Shown: positions 22,568-35,122, counted from the stretch's first letter. The stretch: DNA of 64,000 nucleotides from Prochlorococcus sp. HOT208_60m_808G21 (GCA_002026015.1 MWOY01000017.1:1-64000); one strand, 5' to 3'. The notes: generated from the letters alone by a model not told the origin. Numbers and translations: made by a program.

Positions 22568-23620
22568 GTGATTTTTAACAGATTTAAATTTTCTCGAGAT
22601 ATTGGCATAGATTTGGGAACGGCCAATACTCTTATACATGTATCAGGAAAAGGCGTTGTTTTACAGGAGCCTTCTGTGGTGGCTATGGATTTAGAAGAAG
22701 GGATTCCATTAGCGGTTGGTAAAGAAGCAAAGTTAATGCTTGGAAGGACCCCTGGCAATATAAGAGCTGTAAGACCACTAAGAGATGGAGTTATCGCAGA
22801 TTTTGATGCTGCAGAACAAATGATAAAAACATTTATTCAAAAATGTAATGAAGGCAAGGGGATAGTAGCTCCAAGGATAGTGATTGGAATTCCAAGTGGA
22901 GTTACTAGTGTTGAGCGAAGAGCAGTAAGAGAAGCTGGATTGGCGGGAGCAAGAGAAGTTCATTTAATAGATGAACCTGTCGCAGCAGCAATAGGAGCAT
23001 CATTACCAGTAACTGAGCCAATTGGAACAATGATTGTTGATATTGGGGGAGGTACCACTGAGGTTGCAGTATTAAGTTTAGGAGGAACTGTTTTGAGTGA
23101 ATCTGTTCGAATAGCAGGCGATGAAATAAATGAGTCAATTGCGCTTTATCTTAAAAAAGTTCACAATTTAGTTGTTGGAGAGAGAACTGCAGAAGATATC
23201 AAGATAAAAATTGGATCTGCATTTCCAGATGATGATTTTGATAAAACTACTTTAGAGGTTAGAGGTTTACATCTTTTATCTGGTCTACCTAGATCAGTCA
23301 CTTTGACATCAGGAGAAATCAGAGAAGCTATGGCTGAAACACTTAGTAAAATAGTCGAAGCTGTAAAAAGAACTTTAGAGCGAACCCCTCCTGAACTTGC
23401 CGCAGATATTGTTGATAGAGGGATTATGCTTGCAGGTGGTGGAGCTTTAGTGAGAGGCATTAATGATTTATTGAGCGATGAAACAGGAATTTTTACTCAC
23501 ATAGCAGAAAACCCACTGCTTTGCGTAGTGAATGGTTGTGGAGAGGTGTTGGATGATTTTAAAAAACTCAAAAGAGTTGTTGACACTCCAGAATTCATAA
23601 GGAATGCCATAAGAGATTAA
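22568..23620 (+). CDS. mreB: Rod shape-determining protein MreB
   Basis: A bacterial actin that guides elongation of the cell wall. Phosphate-1 motif [11 protein letters not shown] lies at about 13-23, phosphate-2 is [13 protein letters not shown], and the adenosine motif is [12 protein letters not shown]. The length (350) is normal. The start is GTG at 22568, and the sequence from the third residue on (FNRFKFSRD) fits the usual MreB N-terminus. It heads an mreB-mreC-mreD operon with spacings of 4 bases and a 1-base overlap. Prochlorococcus is nearly spherical, so its role is likely in wall growth and division geometry. Confidence 0.96.
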   Translation: MIFNRFKFSRDIGIDLGTANTLIHVSGKGVVLQEPSVVAMDLEEGIPLAVGKEAKLMLGRTPGNIRAVRPLRDGVIADFDAAEQMIKTFIQKCNEGKGIVAPRIVIGIPSGVTSVERRAVREAGLAGAREVHLIDEPVAAAIGASLPVTEPIGTMIVDIGGGTTEVAVLSLGGTVLSESVRIAGDEINESIALYLKKVHNLVVGERTAEDIKIKIGSAFPDDDFDKTTLEVRGLHLLSGLPRSVTLTSGEIREAMAETLSKIVEAVKRTLERTPPELAADIVDRGIMLAGGGALVRGINDLLSDETGIFTHIAENPLLCVVNGCGEVLDDFKKLKRVVDTPEFIRNAIRD

Positions 23621-23624
23621 TGTT

Positions 23625-24374
23625 ATGTTAGGTATCCGACGAATTTCTAATAGTCGTTGGTGGCATAAAAAGAAAAATTGGCTATTTTTTGCAATTTTTT
23701 TATTTTTGGTTTTTGTAAGAATATCAAAAGGAGCTTTTTATAAAGATTTTTATTATTTTATTTCAAAACCTTTTTGGCCTGGTCAATTTCAAAAAGAAAT
23801 TGTTCTTGAGAGTATTGATCAAGAATATTTAATAAAGTTAAATCTTCTTACAAAAGATAATATAAGATTGCGACAAATCTTATCTCTTCAAGAATCATCC
23901 AATGATGAACATATTTCAGCTGCAGTTATTTCGCGAAAAACAGGAGGTTGGTGGAGACAAATAATTTTAAACAAAGGTTCAAAGGATGGAGTAGAAATTG
24001 GCAATATTGTGATTGGTCCGGGTGGATTATTAGGTAGAGTAAAGAATACTTCTTTATTCACTTCGTCGGTAACTTTAATAACTTCTCCAGAAAGTAAGTT
24101 AGGCGTTTGGGTGGATAGAATTCAAATCAATGGATTACTAGTCGGTTTAGGAGATGATTATCCTAGCCTAATACTTTATTCAAAAGATGCCGATATTAAA
24201 GTTGGAGATTTTGTATCATCATCTCCTGCTAGTACGTTATTACCTCCAAATATCCCTATTGGTATTGTCCAATCTATAGATGAGACGTTGAAATCAAAAA
24301 AAACGGCAAAAATTTCACTTTTAGCAAAACCTAATGTAATTGATTGGGTACAAATTTTGAAAGTAAATATTTAA
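23625..24374 (+). CDS. mreC: Rod shape-determining protein MreC
   Basis: A bitopic membrane protein that links MreB to the wall-synthesis enzymes outside. One transmembrane helix is at about 20-36, followed by a coiled-coil-prone segment and two beta-barrel domains with ISRKTGGWWRQIILNKGSKDGV and GPGGLLGRVKNTS, which are MreC hallmarks. The 249-residue length is normal. It starts 4 bases after mreB, and its stop shares one base with the mreD start. Confidence 0.93.
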   Translation: MLGIRRISNSRWWHKKKNWLFFAIFLFLVFVRISKGAFYKDFYYFISKPFWPGQFQKEIVLESIDQEYLIKLNLLTKDNIRLRQILSLQESSNDEHISAAVISRKTGGWWRQIILNKGSKDGVEIGNIVIGPGGLLGRVKNTSLFTSSVTLITSPESKLGVWVDRIQINGLLVGLGDDYPSLILYSKDADIKVGDFVSSSPASTLLPPNIPIGIVQSIDETLKSKKTAKISLLAKPNVIDWVQILKVNI

Positions 24375-24892
24375 TGAATAAATTTTTTACCAACAAATTA
24401 TCCATTATAAGCTTTATTTTTATCCCAATAATTTTTTTGTGGCACCCTAATTGGCTTGGATTTTTAGGTGTTCAGCCTTATTGGCCGTTATTTTGGTTAT
24501 TGCCTTGGGCAATGATTAATGGATCAATTAATGGATTAGTATTTGGTTTGTTTTTAGGTCTCATCTTAGATTCTCTAACTTTAAATGAAAGTTTTACTCA
24601 AATTCCAGGCCTAATTTTTTGTGGATTTTTCTTTGGGAGAATTAAATCACATAGTGATTTTTTGGTGGGACATTTTAGGTATGGTTTAATTTGTTCTTTT
24701 GGAAGTTTTTTATGCGGTACTCTTTATCTTGCACAAATTTTGTTTAGAAATTTTTCAGATGGTAATTTTTTAATGTTTATTCCGGGTGTAAAAAATATCT
24801 TAGCTGAAGTTTTTTTGACAGGTTTGTTTGCTCCATTTATTTGCTCCCAACTTATAAGGATGTTTAAATTTTCAAGAAGAAAATTGTGGTAA
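24374..24892 (+). CDS. mreD: Rod shape-determining membrane protein MreD
   Basis: A 172-residue polytopic membrane protein with about five hydrophobic helices. Sequence similarity to well-studied MreD proteins is weak, so the call rests largely on position after mreB-mreC and on membrane topology. GLFLGLILDSL is the typical MreD motif. I chose the ATG at 24374, overlapping the mreC stop by one base; ten further codons are open upstream but lie inside mreC. Confidence 0.85.
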   Translation: MNKFFTNKLSIISFIFIPIIFLWHPNWLGFLGVQPYWPLFWLLPWAMINGSINGLVFGLFLGLILDSLTLNESFTQIPGLIFCGFFFGRIKSHSDFLVGHFRYGLICSFGSFLCGTLYLAQILFRNFSDGNFLMFIPGVKNILAEVFLTGLFAPFICSQLIRMFKFSRRKLW

Positions 24893-25073
24893 TAAATTTT
24901 GCCAAGAGGAAAAAATGCTTGAAAAAATTTATATATTTTCAATTAATTTAAAATGTTTGTAAAAATTAGGAATATCTCTTTGAGGGTTCGTAATGTTATA
25001 TTTTTAATTGTTAGAATAAATATTCAATGCAATAGTTCTTTGCTTTGAAATATCGAGAAATCTTTTTTTAACT

Positions 25074-25820
25074 ATGTCAAAAGCAAGAATTTTAGTTGTT
25101 GACGATGAACCAGCAGTTTTGAAGGTATTAGTTACGAGGCTGCAACTAGCAGGATATCAGGTATATTCAGCCACTAACGGCGAAGAAGCTCTTGAGTCTT
25201 TTCATAGGGATTCCCCAGATTTGATAGTTCTTGATGTGATGCTTCCAAAAATGGATGGATTTGCTGTTTGTAGAAGAATTAGAGCTGAGTCAGTAGTACC
25301 AATAATATTTTTAACTGCTCTAGAGGCTATTTCAGAGAGAGTTGCTGGTTTGGATTTAGGAGCTGATGATTACTTATCTAAACCATTTAGCCCAAAAGAG
25401 TTAGAGGCCAGAATAGCTACAATTTTGAGAAGAATGGGACCAACTGTATCGGTTACTGAAACCAAAGAAGTTCCTTCAGGCAAAGGAGTTATGAAATTTG
25501 GAAGTTTAGTTGTTGATACTAATCGCAGACAAGTTTCTAGAGCTGGAGATAGAATTAGTCTAACTTATACTGAATTTAGTCTCCTAGAGTTATTATTTGA
25601 CGAACCTGGTAAGGTTGTTCCTCGAGCAGAAATTTTGGAACAGCTGTGGGGCTATCCTCCTCGTAGAGCGGCAGATTTAAGAGTTGTAGATGTATATGTT
25701 GCAAGACTAAGAGGTAAATTGGAACCAGATCCAAGAAATCCAGAATTAATATTAACTGTTAGAGGGATTGGTTACGCATCTCAGAGAGTTGGCGAAACAG
25801 CAACATCTTTGGCAAGTTGA
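25074..25820 (+). CDS. rpaB: OmpR-family response regulator, RpaB type
   Basis: The receiver domain has the acidic pair D10-D11, phosphoacceptor D54 in IVLDVMLPKMDG, T81 and K103. The C-terminal winged helix (about 137-238) has EFSLLELL and RVVDVYVARLRGKLEPDPRNPELILTVRG in outline. Known: RpaB (Ycf27) regulates high-light and photosynthesis genes and is near-universal in cyanobacteria. The KPFSPKELEAR segment and the C-terminal pattern NPELILT-RG-GY match RpaB better than RpaA. The cognate histidine kinase is not in the window. The 180-base upstream spacer is AT-rich with no clear binding site that I can defend. Confidence 0.75.
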   Translation: MSKARILVVDDEPAVLKVLVTRLQLAGYQVYSATNGEEALESFHRDSPDLIVLDVMLPKMDGFAVCRRIRAESVVPIIFLTALEAISERVAGLDLGADDYLSKPFSPKELEARIATILRRMGPTVSVTETKEVPSGKGVMKFGSLVVDTNRRQVSRAGDRISLTYTEFSLLELLFDEPGKVVPRAEILEQLWGYPPRRAADLRVVDVYVARLRGKLEPDPRNPELILTVRGIGYASQRVGETATSLAS

Positions 25821-25870
25821 GCAATAGTCTGATAATTTTATTAAATAAAACAAATATATTTAAATAAATT

Positions 25871-27382
25871 TTGTCTGAAATAAAAGAAGCGCGCTTACAA
25901 AAAGCTAGTTCACTCATGAATAAAGGATTTGCTTCTTATGCACAGAGCTTTAAGGTATCACATACTACCAGTTTTCTTATTCAAAAATTTGATCATCTAG
26001 AAAATGGTCAAGAGGAAGACTTCAGTGTCTCTATTGCTGGTAGAGTGCTGGCAAAAAGGGTAATGGGCAAAATTGCCTTTTTCACAATAAGCGATCAAGA
26101 AGGTCAGATTCAGCTTTATCTAGATAAAAGGATTATTAATTTCAATTTAGAAAAACAAAAATTACTTTCTTTTGAAGATCTTAAGGAAATAGTAGATATT
26201 GGTGATTGGATAGGAGTCTATGGAACTATAAAAAAAACTAATAAAGGTGAGCTTTCAATTAAAGTAGAAAAATGGGAAATGTTATCCAAATCATTACAAC
26301 CTCTCCCAGATAAATGGCATGGATTGACTGATATTGAAAAAAGATATAGACAACGTTATTTAGATTTAATTGTAAATCCTCACTCTAAAAATGTATTTAA
26401 AACTAGAGCGAAATGTATAAGTTTTATAAGAAAATGGCTAGATAATAGAAATTTTTTAGAGATAGAGACTCCAATTCTGCAATCTGAAGCTGGTGGTGCT
26501 GAAGCAAGACCATTTATAACTCATCACAATACATTAGATATTCCGTTGTATTTAAGAATAGCTACAGAATTACATTTAAAAAGAATGGTTGTTGGAGGTT
26601 TTGAGAAAGTCTATGAATTGGGAAGAATCTTCCGTAATGAGGGGATAAGTACAAGGCATAATCCAGAATTCACCTCAGTAGAGATTTATGAAGCTTATTC
26701 TGATTATGTAGATATGATGAATTTAACTGAAGAATTGATTAAAGATATCGTAGCTGATGCATGTGGGACTTTAATTATAAATTATCAAAATAAAGAAATT
26801 GATTTTTCTAAGCCTTGGTCAAGAATATCCATGAAAGCTATTGTCAAAAAATATACAGGGATTGATTTTGATTCTTTCAGTGGTGACTTTCTAGCGGCAA
26901 AACAAGCCGTTAAAAATATCAATGTTGATTGTTCTAATAAAATAAATACTATGGGAAGACTCTTAAATGAGGTCTTTGAGCAAAAAGTAGAATCAAAACT
27001 TATAGAACCCACTTTTGTTATTGATTATCCTGTTGAAATTTCTCCTTTAGCTAGGCCTCATCATGATAATAAAGAAATAGTTCAGAGATTTGAATTATTC
27101 ATTGTTGGTCGAGAACTGGCAAATGCGTTTAGTGAGTTGATAGATCCAGTAGATCAAAGAGAAAGAATGCAATTACAGCAATCTCTTAGAGATGAAGGAG
27201 ATCTTGAGGCTCATTGTATAGATGAGGATTTTTTAAATGCTTTAGAGATTGGCATGCCCCCTACAGGAGGATTAGGTATAGGCATTGATAGGCTAATTAT
27301 GTTAATTACTAATAGCGCATCGATTAGAGATGTAATCCCTTTCCCATTGTTAAAACCAGAAATAACTTCTAAAAAAAGTTAA
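25871..27382 (+). CDS. lysS: Lysyl-tRNA synthetase, class II
   Basis: Charges tRNA-Lys. The N-terminal OB anticodon-binding domain (about 50-150) includes [15 protein letters not shown]. Class II motif 1 is near [15 protein letters not shown], motif 2 contains [17 protein letters not shown], and motif 3 is [12 protein letters not shown]. The start is TTG at 25871; an ATG at 25916 would remove the REARLQKA-like first 15 residues that LysS proteins of this group normally have, so I prefer the TTG. The length is 503. Confidence 0.96.
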   Translation: MSEIKEARLQKASSLMNKGFASYAQSFKVSHTTSFLIQKFDHLENGQEEDFSVSIAGRVLAKRVMGKIAFFTISDQEGQIQLYLDKRIINFNLEKQKLLSFEDLKEIVDIGDWIGVYGTIKKTNKGELSIKVEKWEMLSKSLQPLPDKWHGLTDIEKRYRQRYLDLIVNPHSKNVFKTRAKCISFIRKWLDNRNFLEIETPILQSEAGGAEARPFITHHNTLDIPLYLRIATELHLKRMVVGGFEKVYELGRIFRNEGISTRHNPEFTSVEIYEAYSDYVDMMNLTEELIKDIVADACGTLIINYQNKEIDFSKPWSRISMKAIVKKYTGIDFDSFSGDFLAAKQAVKNINVDCSNKINTMGRLLNEVFEQKVESKLIEPTFVIDYPVEISPLARPHHDNKEIVQRFELFIVGRELANAFSELIDPVDQRERMQLQQSLRDEGDLEAHCIDEDFLNALEIGMPPTGGLGIGIDRLIMLITNSASIRDVIPFPLLKPEITSKKS

Positions 27383-27437
27383 AAATTACCCTCGAATGAA
27401 GTAAAATAGTTAAATTAATCCAATACGAAATTTTTAA

Positions 27438-27683
27438 ATGAGTGGTGAACGTGTTGGTTTCCGTTTCAAACACGCGGATGCAGTAGTAAAAAGAAATCCT
27501 CAAGGCCGATCAAGAAGAGGATGGGTTATTGAACCAGTAGAGCAAACTACAAGTAGAGGTACAAAAATGCCTGCATACAAAATTCGCTGGAGAGATAGTG
27601 AGAGGCCAGAAACTGTATTGCAGCATATGCTAATTGCAGATCCAGATCCTTCCCCACCTCCAACTTCGGTAAGTTTAGATTGA
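27438..27683 (+). CDS. Small conserved-type protein, function unknown
   Basis: An 81-residue basic protein starting MSGERVGFRFKHADAVV. The first half is rich in Arg/Lys (RNPQGRSRRGWVIEP), the centre has KIRWRDSERPETVLQHML, and the end is a Pro-rich tail (PDPSPPPTS). The RWRDS segment with flanking strands resembles a small SH3-like barrel, but that is only an impression. I do not recognise a named family. It lies 55 bases after lysS and is convergent with smpB. Codon use and start context look like those of a real gene. Confidence 0.7.
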   Translation: MSGERVGFRFKHADAVVKRNPQGRSRRGWVIEPVEQTTSRGTKMPAYKIRWRDSERPETVLQHMLIADPDPSPPPTSVSLD

Positions 27684-27709
27684 TACTTTCAAAAATTCTG
27701 ACTAATCTT

Positions 27710-28204
27710 TTATCTTTTTAGTGCAGAGTTGATTTCTTTTTTTATGCTTTTTTGTTTTTCATCTTGTCGTTTGTCATGTAATTTTTTCCCTTTACCAACT
27801 CCAATAGTTAGTTTTATCCATGACCCTTTTAAATAAAGAGATAATGGAACAATAGTCATTCCTTTTTTTTCAGTATTAGATTTCATTTTTATTATTTCTT
27901 TTTTATGTAGTAGCAACCTTCTATTTCTTAGTGGATCATGATTAAAGAAAGACCCCACATTTTTATGTGGTGAAATGTGAACATTTAATAATAAGATCTC
28001 ACCATCTCTGAATGAACAGTATCCGTCTCTTAAATTTGCTTTTCCGTTTCTAATGGACTTTACTTCAGTCCCTAAAAGCTCAATTCCAGCTTCGATTGTT
28101 TCAGATATTGCATATTGAAATTTTGCATATCTATTATCAGCTAGAAGTTTAAAATTATTTGCTTTATTAGTATTTTTTTTAACTTTGTTTGAATTTTTTG
28201 CCAT
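27710..28204 (-). CDS. smpB: SsrA-binding protein SmpB
   Basis: Binds tmRNA and brings it to stalled ribosomes. The beta-barrel core has [33 protein letters not shown] and HISPH. The conserved basic C-terminal tail [14 protein letters not shown] is present and then extends to LKR. The 164-residue length is slightly long because of a Lys/Asn-rich start. The tmRNA gene itself is not seen in this window. It is divergent from ruvB with a 52-base gap. Confidence 0.96.
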   Translation of the reverse strand: MAKNSNKVKKNTNKANNFKLLADNRYAKFQYAISETIEAGIELLGTEVKSIRNGKANLRDGYCSFRDGEILLLNVHISPHKNVGSFFNHDPLRNRRLLLHKKEIIKMKSNTEKKGMTIVPLSLYLKGSWIKLTIGVGKGKKLHDKRQDEKQKSIKKEINSALKR

Positions 28205-28256
28205 TTTAGTTGTAAAAAATCTTTCTACTCAGAACAATTGCAATTAACCTTTCATT

Positions 28257-29315
28257 ATGGCAATAATTTCTTCCAATATAGGCGATAATGACTTTTCTTT
28301 TCGTAAAAAAGAACTTAGGCTAGTTGATTCAAAAAACATTCTAGAAGAAAAGAGAAATAATAATTTGAACTTAGCCCGGCCTCTTAATTTAAAAGAATTT
28401 ATTGGCCAAGAACAACTTAAATCTTTTTTAAGAATAGCTATAGATGCTTCAATTATTAGAAAAGAACCTTTGGAGCATACTCTTTTATATGGACAGCCTG
28501 GTCTAGGTAAGACTACTCTTGCTTTTTTGATAGCCCACGAATTGAATACAAAATGTAAGATTGCGACTGCACCAGCAATTGAAAGACCAAGAGATATTGT
28601 AGGTTTACTTCTTGGATTAAAAGAAGGTGAAGTTTTATTTATCGATGAGATACATCGCTTAAATAGGTTAACTGAAGAGTTGTTATATTCTGCAATGGAG
28701 GATTTTAGACTTGACTTAACTATGGGAGCTAATAGAGGAGCCCGTTGCAGAACAATTAATCTTCCTAGGTTTACTCTGATTGGCGCGACAACTAAATTAG
28801 CCTCAATAAGTGCACCTCTAAGAGATAGATTTGGGATATCTCAGAAAATTGAATTCTATACATGTGATGAATTAAAACAAATTATTGTTAATTTCTCCCG
28901 ATTAATAAACCTCAATTTAGAAGATGAAGCATCTTATGATTTGGCAAAAATATCTCGAGGGACTCCAAGAATTGCTTTAAGATTATTAAGACGAGTTAGA
29001 GATTATGCTCAAGTTGTTATGAAAACTAATACTATCTCATTGAATTTAATAAAAAAAGCTTTAAATTCTTACCAAATAGACGAAAAAGGATTGGATTCTT
29101 TAGATAGACACTATTTATCTTTTCTTAACCAAAATAATAATATTCCAACTGGCCTTGATTCAATTGCATCTGGGTTGGGGGATGATCCTTCAATGTTAGA
29201 ATTTGTTGTTGAACCATATCTTATTAAAATTGGTTTTCTCACGAGAACTCCTCGAGGAAGATTGCTTACTGCTTTAGGAAAAAAGTACATTGATTCAAAA
29301 GATGATAACTTTTAA
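28257..29315 (+). CDS. ruvB: Holliday junction branch migration ATPase RuvB
   Basis: An AAA+ hexameric motor that moves Holliday junctions together with RuvA. The Walker [11 protein letters not shown], Walker [10 protein letters not shown], sensor 1 [10 protein letters not shown] and arginine-finger region APLRDRFG are in order. The C-terminal winged helix ends with [13 protein letters not shown]. There are about 35 residues before the core, slightly more than in E. coli. The end overlaps the start of the next gene. Confidence 0.97.
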   Translation: MAIISSNIGDNDFSFRKKELRLVDSKNILEEKRNNNLNLARPLNLKEFIGQEQLKSFLRIAIDASIIRKEPLEHTLLYGQPGLGKTTLAFLIAHELNTKCKIATAPAIERPRDIVGLLLGLKEGEVLFIDEIHRLNRLTEELLYSAMEDFRLDLTMGANRGARCRTINLPRFTLIGATTKLASISAPLRDRFGISQKIEFYTCDELKQIIVNFSRLINLNLEDEASYDLAKISRGTPRIALRLLRRVRDYAQVVMKTNTISLNLIKKALNSYQIDEKGLDSLDRHYLSFLNQNNNIPTGLDSIASGLGDDPSMLEFVVEPYLIKIGFLTRTPRGRLLTALGKKYIDSKDDNF

Positions 29316-30090
29316 AAAAGTTAAGATTTGTTTTTTATTAATTTTTATTTTTTTCAATATTTTTTATATTGCACCATGCTATTCATTATCTTCGAGAGAG
29401 GATTTGTTTAAAAATGCTTTAGATCTTAGTTCAGGTGGAAAATTTAATCTCGCTTTACAAGAATGGAATCAATATCTCGATTCTTATCCTGATGATGCTG
29501 CAGGTTTTAGCAATAGAGGAAATGTAAGACTTGTTGTAGGAGATTTTAAGGGATCAATAGATGACCAAAATAAGGCAATAAGTTTGAATCCTAGTGAAAT
29601 AGATCCTTACATTAACAGGGGGATTGCTGAGGAAGCATTGGGTTTATGGTCGCAAGCGAAAAAGGATTATATGTTCGTTATTTCCCTGGATAGTAAGAAT
29701 TTCTCTGCATTATATAATTTAGCTAACGTCGAAGGATCTACGTCCCATTGGGATAAAGCAAGAGATTTATTCTCAAAAGCTGCTTTATATAATCCAGGAT
29801 TTGCCATGGCTAGGTCAAGTTTGGCGTTAGCAGATTTACAGTTGGGAAATATTGATGAAGCTGAAAAAGAATTAATAAAGTTAATTAGACGTTATCCAAC
29901 TTTTGCAGATGCTAGGGCAGCTTTAACAGCTTTGAATTGGTCTAATGGTGAAGCTGGCAAAGCAGAGAGTAATTGGATAGCGGTAACTGAATTAGATCCT
30001 AGATATAGTGATGAAGAATGGTTAAAAAAAATAAGAAGATGGCCTCCTCAACCAATTAGAGATTTAATGAATTTTATCGATTTAAAATAA
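29302..30090 (+). CDS. Tetratricopeptide repeat protein, exported
   Basis: A 262-residue protein with an N-terminal signal-like segment ([20 protein letters not shown], about 5-24, ending before CYS) and then about five TPR units. Clear repeats are [36 protein letters not shown] and [22 protein letters not shown]. The CYS after the hydrophobic stretch might be a lipoprotein site, but the lipobox is weak. I chose the ATG at 29302; a TTG 12 bases upstream is also open. It overlaps ruvB by 14 bases. TPR proteins of this type often assist photosystem or envelope assembly; the partner is unknown. Confidence 0.85.
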   Translation: MITFKKVKICFLLIFIFFNIFYIAPCYSLSSREDLFKNALDLSSGGKFNLALQEWNQYLDSYPDDAAGFSNRGNVRLVVGDFKGSIDDQNKAISLNPSEIDPYINRGIAEEALGLWSQAKKDYMFVISLDSKNFSALYNLANVEGSTSHWDKARDLFSKAALYNPGFAMARSSLALADLQLGNIDEAEKELIKLIRRYPTFADARAALTALNWSNGEAGKAESNWIAVTELDPRYSDEEWLKKIRRWPPQPIRDLMNFIDLK

Positions 30091-30093
30091 GTA

Positions 30094-31278
30094 ATGAATA
30101 GAGATCAGTTACATAAAAAAATTGATTCGTTTAATGATGAACTAATTAACTTAAGAAGACATATCCATGAACATCCGGAATTAAGTGGACTTGAAAATCA
30201 AACAGCGATCTTGATCAGTGGTTTTTTAAAAGATATTGGTTGGAATGTTAGAGAATCTATTGGCAGGACTGGTGTTATAGCTGATTTTGGCCCCATAGAT
30301 AAGGGCATGATAGGTTTAAGAGTAGATATGGATGCTTTGCCAATATTTGAAGAAACTAAATTAAGTTTTTCTTCAAAAGTAGATGGTGTTATGCATGCTT
30401 GTGGTCACGATTTGCATATATCGATTGGATTGGGGGTGGCAAAAATTATTAAGGATTTGAAATTAAACTTTGGTACTCGGATAATTTTTCAACCCGCTGA
30501 AGAAATTGCAAGCGGAGCTAGATGGATGATTAAGGATGGTGCAATTAATGGTTTAACCCATATTTTGGGAGTCCATGTCTATCCAGATTTATCCGTAGGA
30601 ACTATTGGCATTAAAGAGGGTAGTTTAACTGCAGCTGCTGGAGAACTTAAAGTAGAGATTAAAGGAAAATCAGGGCATGGTGCTCGACCTTATGAAGGAG
30701 TTGATGCTATTTGGGCCGCCTCTAAAGTGATTTCGGGAATTCAAGAATCAATAACACGGAAGTTAGATCCTTTAGATCCTGTAGTAATAACTTTTGGGAA
30801 AATAAATGGTGGCAACGCATTCAATGTTCTTGCAGAAAAGGTTAATTTAGTTGGTACAGTTAGATGTACTAATCGTAAACTATTTAAAAATATCGGTAGT
30901 TGGCTCAATGAAAATATCACTTCATTAGCTAATAGTTGCGGAGCTGAAGCAAAAGTAATATTTAGAGAAATCACTCCGGCAGTGAATAATAATTCAGAAA
31001 TTAATAGAGTCCTCAGAGATTCGGGAATTAAGGTTTTGGGTCAAGAAAATGTTATCGAATTACAAAAACCATCATTAGGAGCTGAGGATTTTGCTGAATT
31101 TTTAAAAGATATTCCTGGAGCAATGTTTAGGCTTGGCGTATCGAGTTCAAATGGATGTGCTCCGCTTCATAGTTCTAAATTTGATCCAGATGAAAGAGCT
31201 ATTGCTATTGGAATTAAAGTGATAACAGAATCTATAGTAAAATTAAACAATGAAAAAATTAATACAATTGGTAAATGA
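30094..31278 (+). CDS. M20-family amidohydrolase
   Basis: A zinc-dependent peptidase-fold amidohydrolase of 394 residues, close to hippurate and IAA-amino-acid hydrolases. Seen: RRHIHEHPELSG (about 22-33), LRVDMDALPI, the metal-binding HACGHDLH, and FQPAEE with the catalytic Glu. The dimerisation domain contains KGKSGHGARPYEGVDA, and PSLGAEDF is near the end. The substrate is unknown. It begins 3 bases after the TPR gene and overlaps the next by ATGA, so the three probably form one transcript. Confidence 0.93.
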   Translation: MNRDQLHKKIDSFNDELINLRRHIHEHPELSGLENQTAILISGFLKDIGWNVRESIGRTGVIADFGPIDKGMIGLRVDMDALPIFEETKLSFSSKVDGVMHACGHDLHISIGLGVAKIIKDLKLNFGTRIIFQPAEEIASGARWMIKDGAINGLTHILGVHVYPDLSVGTIGIKEGSLTAAAGELKVEIKGKSGHGARPYEGVDAIWAASKVISGIQESITRKLDPLDPVVITFGKINGGNAFNVLAEKVNLVGTVRCTNRKLFKNIGSWLNENITSLANSCGAEAKVIFREITPAVNNNSEINRVLRDSGIKVLGQENVIELQKPSLGAEDFAEFLKDIPGAMFRLGVSSSNGCAPLHSSKFDPDERAIAIGIKVITESIVKLNNEKINTIGK

Positions 31279-31490
31279 ATTTTAATAAAAGATTTATTTT
31301 ATCTTTTGTTGCTCCTTTCATGATCCTTATGTCTGCTGTAGGATTGATATTTAGGGACAATCCTAAGAAGATTTTTTATTTACCTATTGGCTTAATTGGG
31401 ATTGTAATTATTTTGGAGAGGGGTATAAGCAGACAATTGCATAGGAAAAATATTTTAAAAAAGATAAAGTCTTATCAAAAAGCTAAATAA
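31275..31490 (+). CDS. Small two-helix membrane protein
   Basis: A 71-residue protein with two hydrophobic segments (about 8-25 and 32-46) joined by a RDNPKK turn, then a basic C-terminal tail (RQLHRKNILKKIKSYQKAK). It overlaps the amidohydrolase stop by 4 bases. It resembles small cyanobacterial proteins filed under DUF3188, from memory only. No function can be assigned. Confidence 0.7.
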   Translation: MNFNKRFILSFVAPFMILMSAVGLIFRDNPKKIFYLPIGLIGIVIILERGISRQLHRKNILKKIKSYQKAK

Positions 31491-31556
31491 AATCATTTTA
31501 TTTATTTTTACGCAACATGAGATGACTATTTTTTAGAAAAGAGCTATTAATAATAT

Positions 31557-31641
31557 TAATACTAGGGGTGCTAAGAGTTTTAACTTAGCTGAGATCATAC
31601 CCTTTGAACCTGAATCATTAACCTTGATGCAGGGAAGTGAA
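31557..31641 (+). promoter_or_regulatory. TPP riboswitch (THI element) upstream of thiC
   Basis: The conserved thi-box parts appear in order: GGGGTGCT at 31565-31572, CTGAGA at 31589-31594, ACCCTTTGAACCTGA at 31599-31613 and GATGCAGGGAA at 31626-31636. This is the aptamer that binds thiamine pyrophosphate. It lies in the leader of thiC, which starts 48 bases after the aptamer. A palindrome TTTGATCAAA (31644-31653) follows directly and may take part in the switch. No long T-tract terminator is seen, so control of translation start is more likely than termination; that is inference. Confidence 0.93.
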
Positions 31642-31685
31642 GATTTGATCAAACTTTAGTAATAACACCTTTAAAAAATTTGTAA

Positions 31686-33059
<1,374 letters not shown>

Positions 33060-33073
33060 TTATCAATTAGTAA

Positions 33074-35080
33074 TTATAAAATTTCCTTCGTCTTATTAAC
33101 TACGTTTTCGACAGTAAATCCAAAATTTTTCATACATTCTCCACCTGGTGCTGAGGCACCAAATCTGTCCATAGTAATACAAATTCCCTCAAAACCTGTA
33201 TATTTATGCCAACCAAACGAATGGGCAGCTTCTACTACAACTCTCTTTTTCACACTACTAGGTAAAACACTTTCTTTATAAGATTCTTCTTGCTCTTCAA
33301 AAAGTTCTACACAAGGCATAGAAACAACTCTAATTTTTTTACCTAAGCTTGAAATTTCCTTACTTGCTTCAATGCAAAGATTCAGTTCGCTACCAGTACC
33401 AATAAATATTAGATCAGGTGTACCTTCACAATCGGAAACTATGTATCCCCCTAGAGCAACTTTGTCAATCGAAGTATTTTCTTGATTTGGCATACCTTGT
33501 CTACTTAAACAAAGGGCAGAAGGTCTTTTTCGATTTTGAATAGCAAGCTTATAAGCTCCACTAGTCTCATTGCCATCTCCAGGTCTGAAAACTAGCATAT
33601 TAGGCATGGCACGAAGAGAAGGAATAGTTTCAATAGGTTGATGTGTTGGGCCATCTTCTCCTACACCAATTGAATCGTGAGTTAAGACATAGATTACTCC
33701 TAATTCGCTAAGTGCTGAAAGCCTCATTGAGCCTCTCATATAATCGGCGAAAACAAGGAAGGTTCCACCATAAGGGATAAGACCACTGTTGTGATAAGCA
33801 ATTCCATTAAGTACAGCTGCCATTGCATGCTCTCGAACACCAAAATGTAAATATCTTTTTTCAGGGCTATGTGGCTGGAATGATCCAGTTTCGCCTTTTA
33901 TATCTGTGTAATTAGAGTGAGTTAAATCTGCAGATCCGCCAATTAATTCAGGTAGGTTAGGACCTAGAGCACCCAAGCATATTTGTGAATGCTTTCTGGT
34001 GGCTAATCCTTTATCATTAGGCGAATAAGAGGGGAGATCTGAGTCCCAATTCTCGGGTAATTTACCCTCTAACATTCTTTTTAACTCGGCTCCTTCATTG
34101 GGATATTTTTTTTGATATTCGTCAAATTTAGAATCCCATTCTTTCTCTAAATTTTCACCTTTGTTTATTGATTTTCTAAAATGCGTATATACTTCATCAG
34201 GTATTTCAAATGGAGCATATTCCCAATTTAGAAACTCTCTAGTTAATACAGCTTCTTCTTCTCCAACGGCTGCTCCATGAATTCCAGCAGTATCTGATTT
34301 ATTGGGAGAACCATAACCTATGATTGTAGAAATTTTTATAATTGAAGGCTTGTCTGTAATTAATTTTGCTTTTTCGATAGCTTCAGTGATTCCTTTAACA
34401 TCATGATTCCCATCTTCAACATGTTGTACATGCCATCCATAAGCCTCGTATCTTTTTAAGACATCTTCGGTAAAAGATACGTCGGTTCGCCCATCAATAG
34501 TAATTTGGTTATCGTCGTAGAGTGCAATTAATTTTCCAAGCTTAAGATGACCAGCTAATGAGCAGGCCTCTGATGCAATACCTTCTTGATTACATCCATC
34601 ACCCATTATTACGTAAGTATAGTGATCAACGATATTGCAATCAGGCTTATTAAATTTAGCTGCTAAGTGTGTTTCAGCTATTGCCAAACCAACTGCATTT
34701 GAAATTCCGGCTCCAAGAGGCCCAGCTGTAACTTCAACACCTTCAGTTTCGAATGTTTCTGGATGTCCAGGAGTTTTTGATCCCCATTGTCTAAATTCTT
34801 TAATATCTTCTATGGAAACTGATTTATATCCTGTCAAATGAAGCAAGGAATATAACAGCATACAGCCATGACCAGCTGATAATACAAAACGGTCTCTATT
34901 GAACCATTTTGGGTTATTAGGGTTGTGATTAAGTACGTTTTGCCATAATGCATAACCCATAGGAGCACATCCCATTGGCAATCCAGGATGTCCACTATTA
35001 GATTTATTTACTGCATCTACAGCAAGCATTCTTATACTATTTACACAAAGTGATTCTAATGAAACAGATGCAGCGACCAT
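33074..35080 (-). CDS. tktA: Transketolase
   Basis: Moves two-carbon ketol units in the Calvin cycle and the pentose phosphate pathway using thiamine diphosphate. The N-terminal part has [28 protein letters not shown] and the ThDP/Mg motif GDGCNQEGI. The pyrimidine domain has [18 protein letters not shown] and [18 protein letters not shown]. The 668-residue length is normal. It is convergent with thiC, which makes part of its cofactor, and is upstream-adjacent to fabF on the same strand. Confidence 0.98.
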   Translation of the reverse strand: MVAASVSLESLCVNSIRMLAVDAVNKSNSGHPGLPMGCAPMGYALWQNVLNHNPNNPKWFNRDRFVLSAGHGCMLLYSLLHLTGYKSVSIEDIKEFRQWGSKTPGHPETFETEGVEVTAGPLGAGISNAVGLAIAETHLAAKFNKPDCNIVDHYTYVIMGDGCNQEGIASEACSLAGHLKLGKLIALYDDNQITIDGRTDVSFTEDVLKRYEAYGWHVQHVEDGNHDVKGITEAIEKAKLITDKPSIIKISTIIGYGSPNKSDTAGIHGAAVGEEEAVLTREFLNWEYAPFEIPDEVYTHFRKSINKGENLEKEWDSKFDEYQKKYPNEGAELKRMLEGKLPENWDSDLPSYSPNDKGLATRKHSQICLGALGPNLPELIGGSADLTHSNYTDIKGETGSFQPHSPEKRYLHFGVREHAMAAVLNGIAYHNSGLIPYGGTFLVFADYMRGSMRLSALSELGVIYVLTHDSIGVGEDGPTHQPIETIPSLRAMPNMLVFRPGDGNETSGAYKLAIQNRKRPSALCLSRQGMPNQENTSIDKVALGGYIVSDCEGTPDLIFIGTGSELNLCIEASKEISSLGKKIRVVSMPCVELFEEQEESYKESVLPSSVKKRVVVEAAHSFGWHKYTGFEGICITMDRFGASAPGGECMKNFGFTVENVVNKTKEIL

Positions 35081-35122
35081 TGTTTTAAATAAGTTAAGTT
35101 GGAAATAAAGAATTGGTTGTCT

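Noticed and set aside
24344-24373. Upstream extension of mreD
   Set aside because: It lies inside mreC; the ATG at 24374 overlaps the mreC stop by one base, normal for a coupled operon.
29290-29301. TTG start for the TPR protein
   Set aside because: The ATG four codons later gives a better signal-peptide start.
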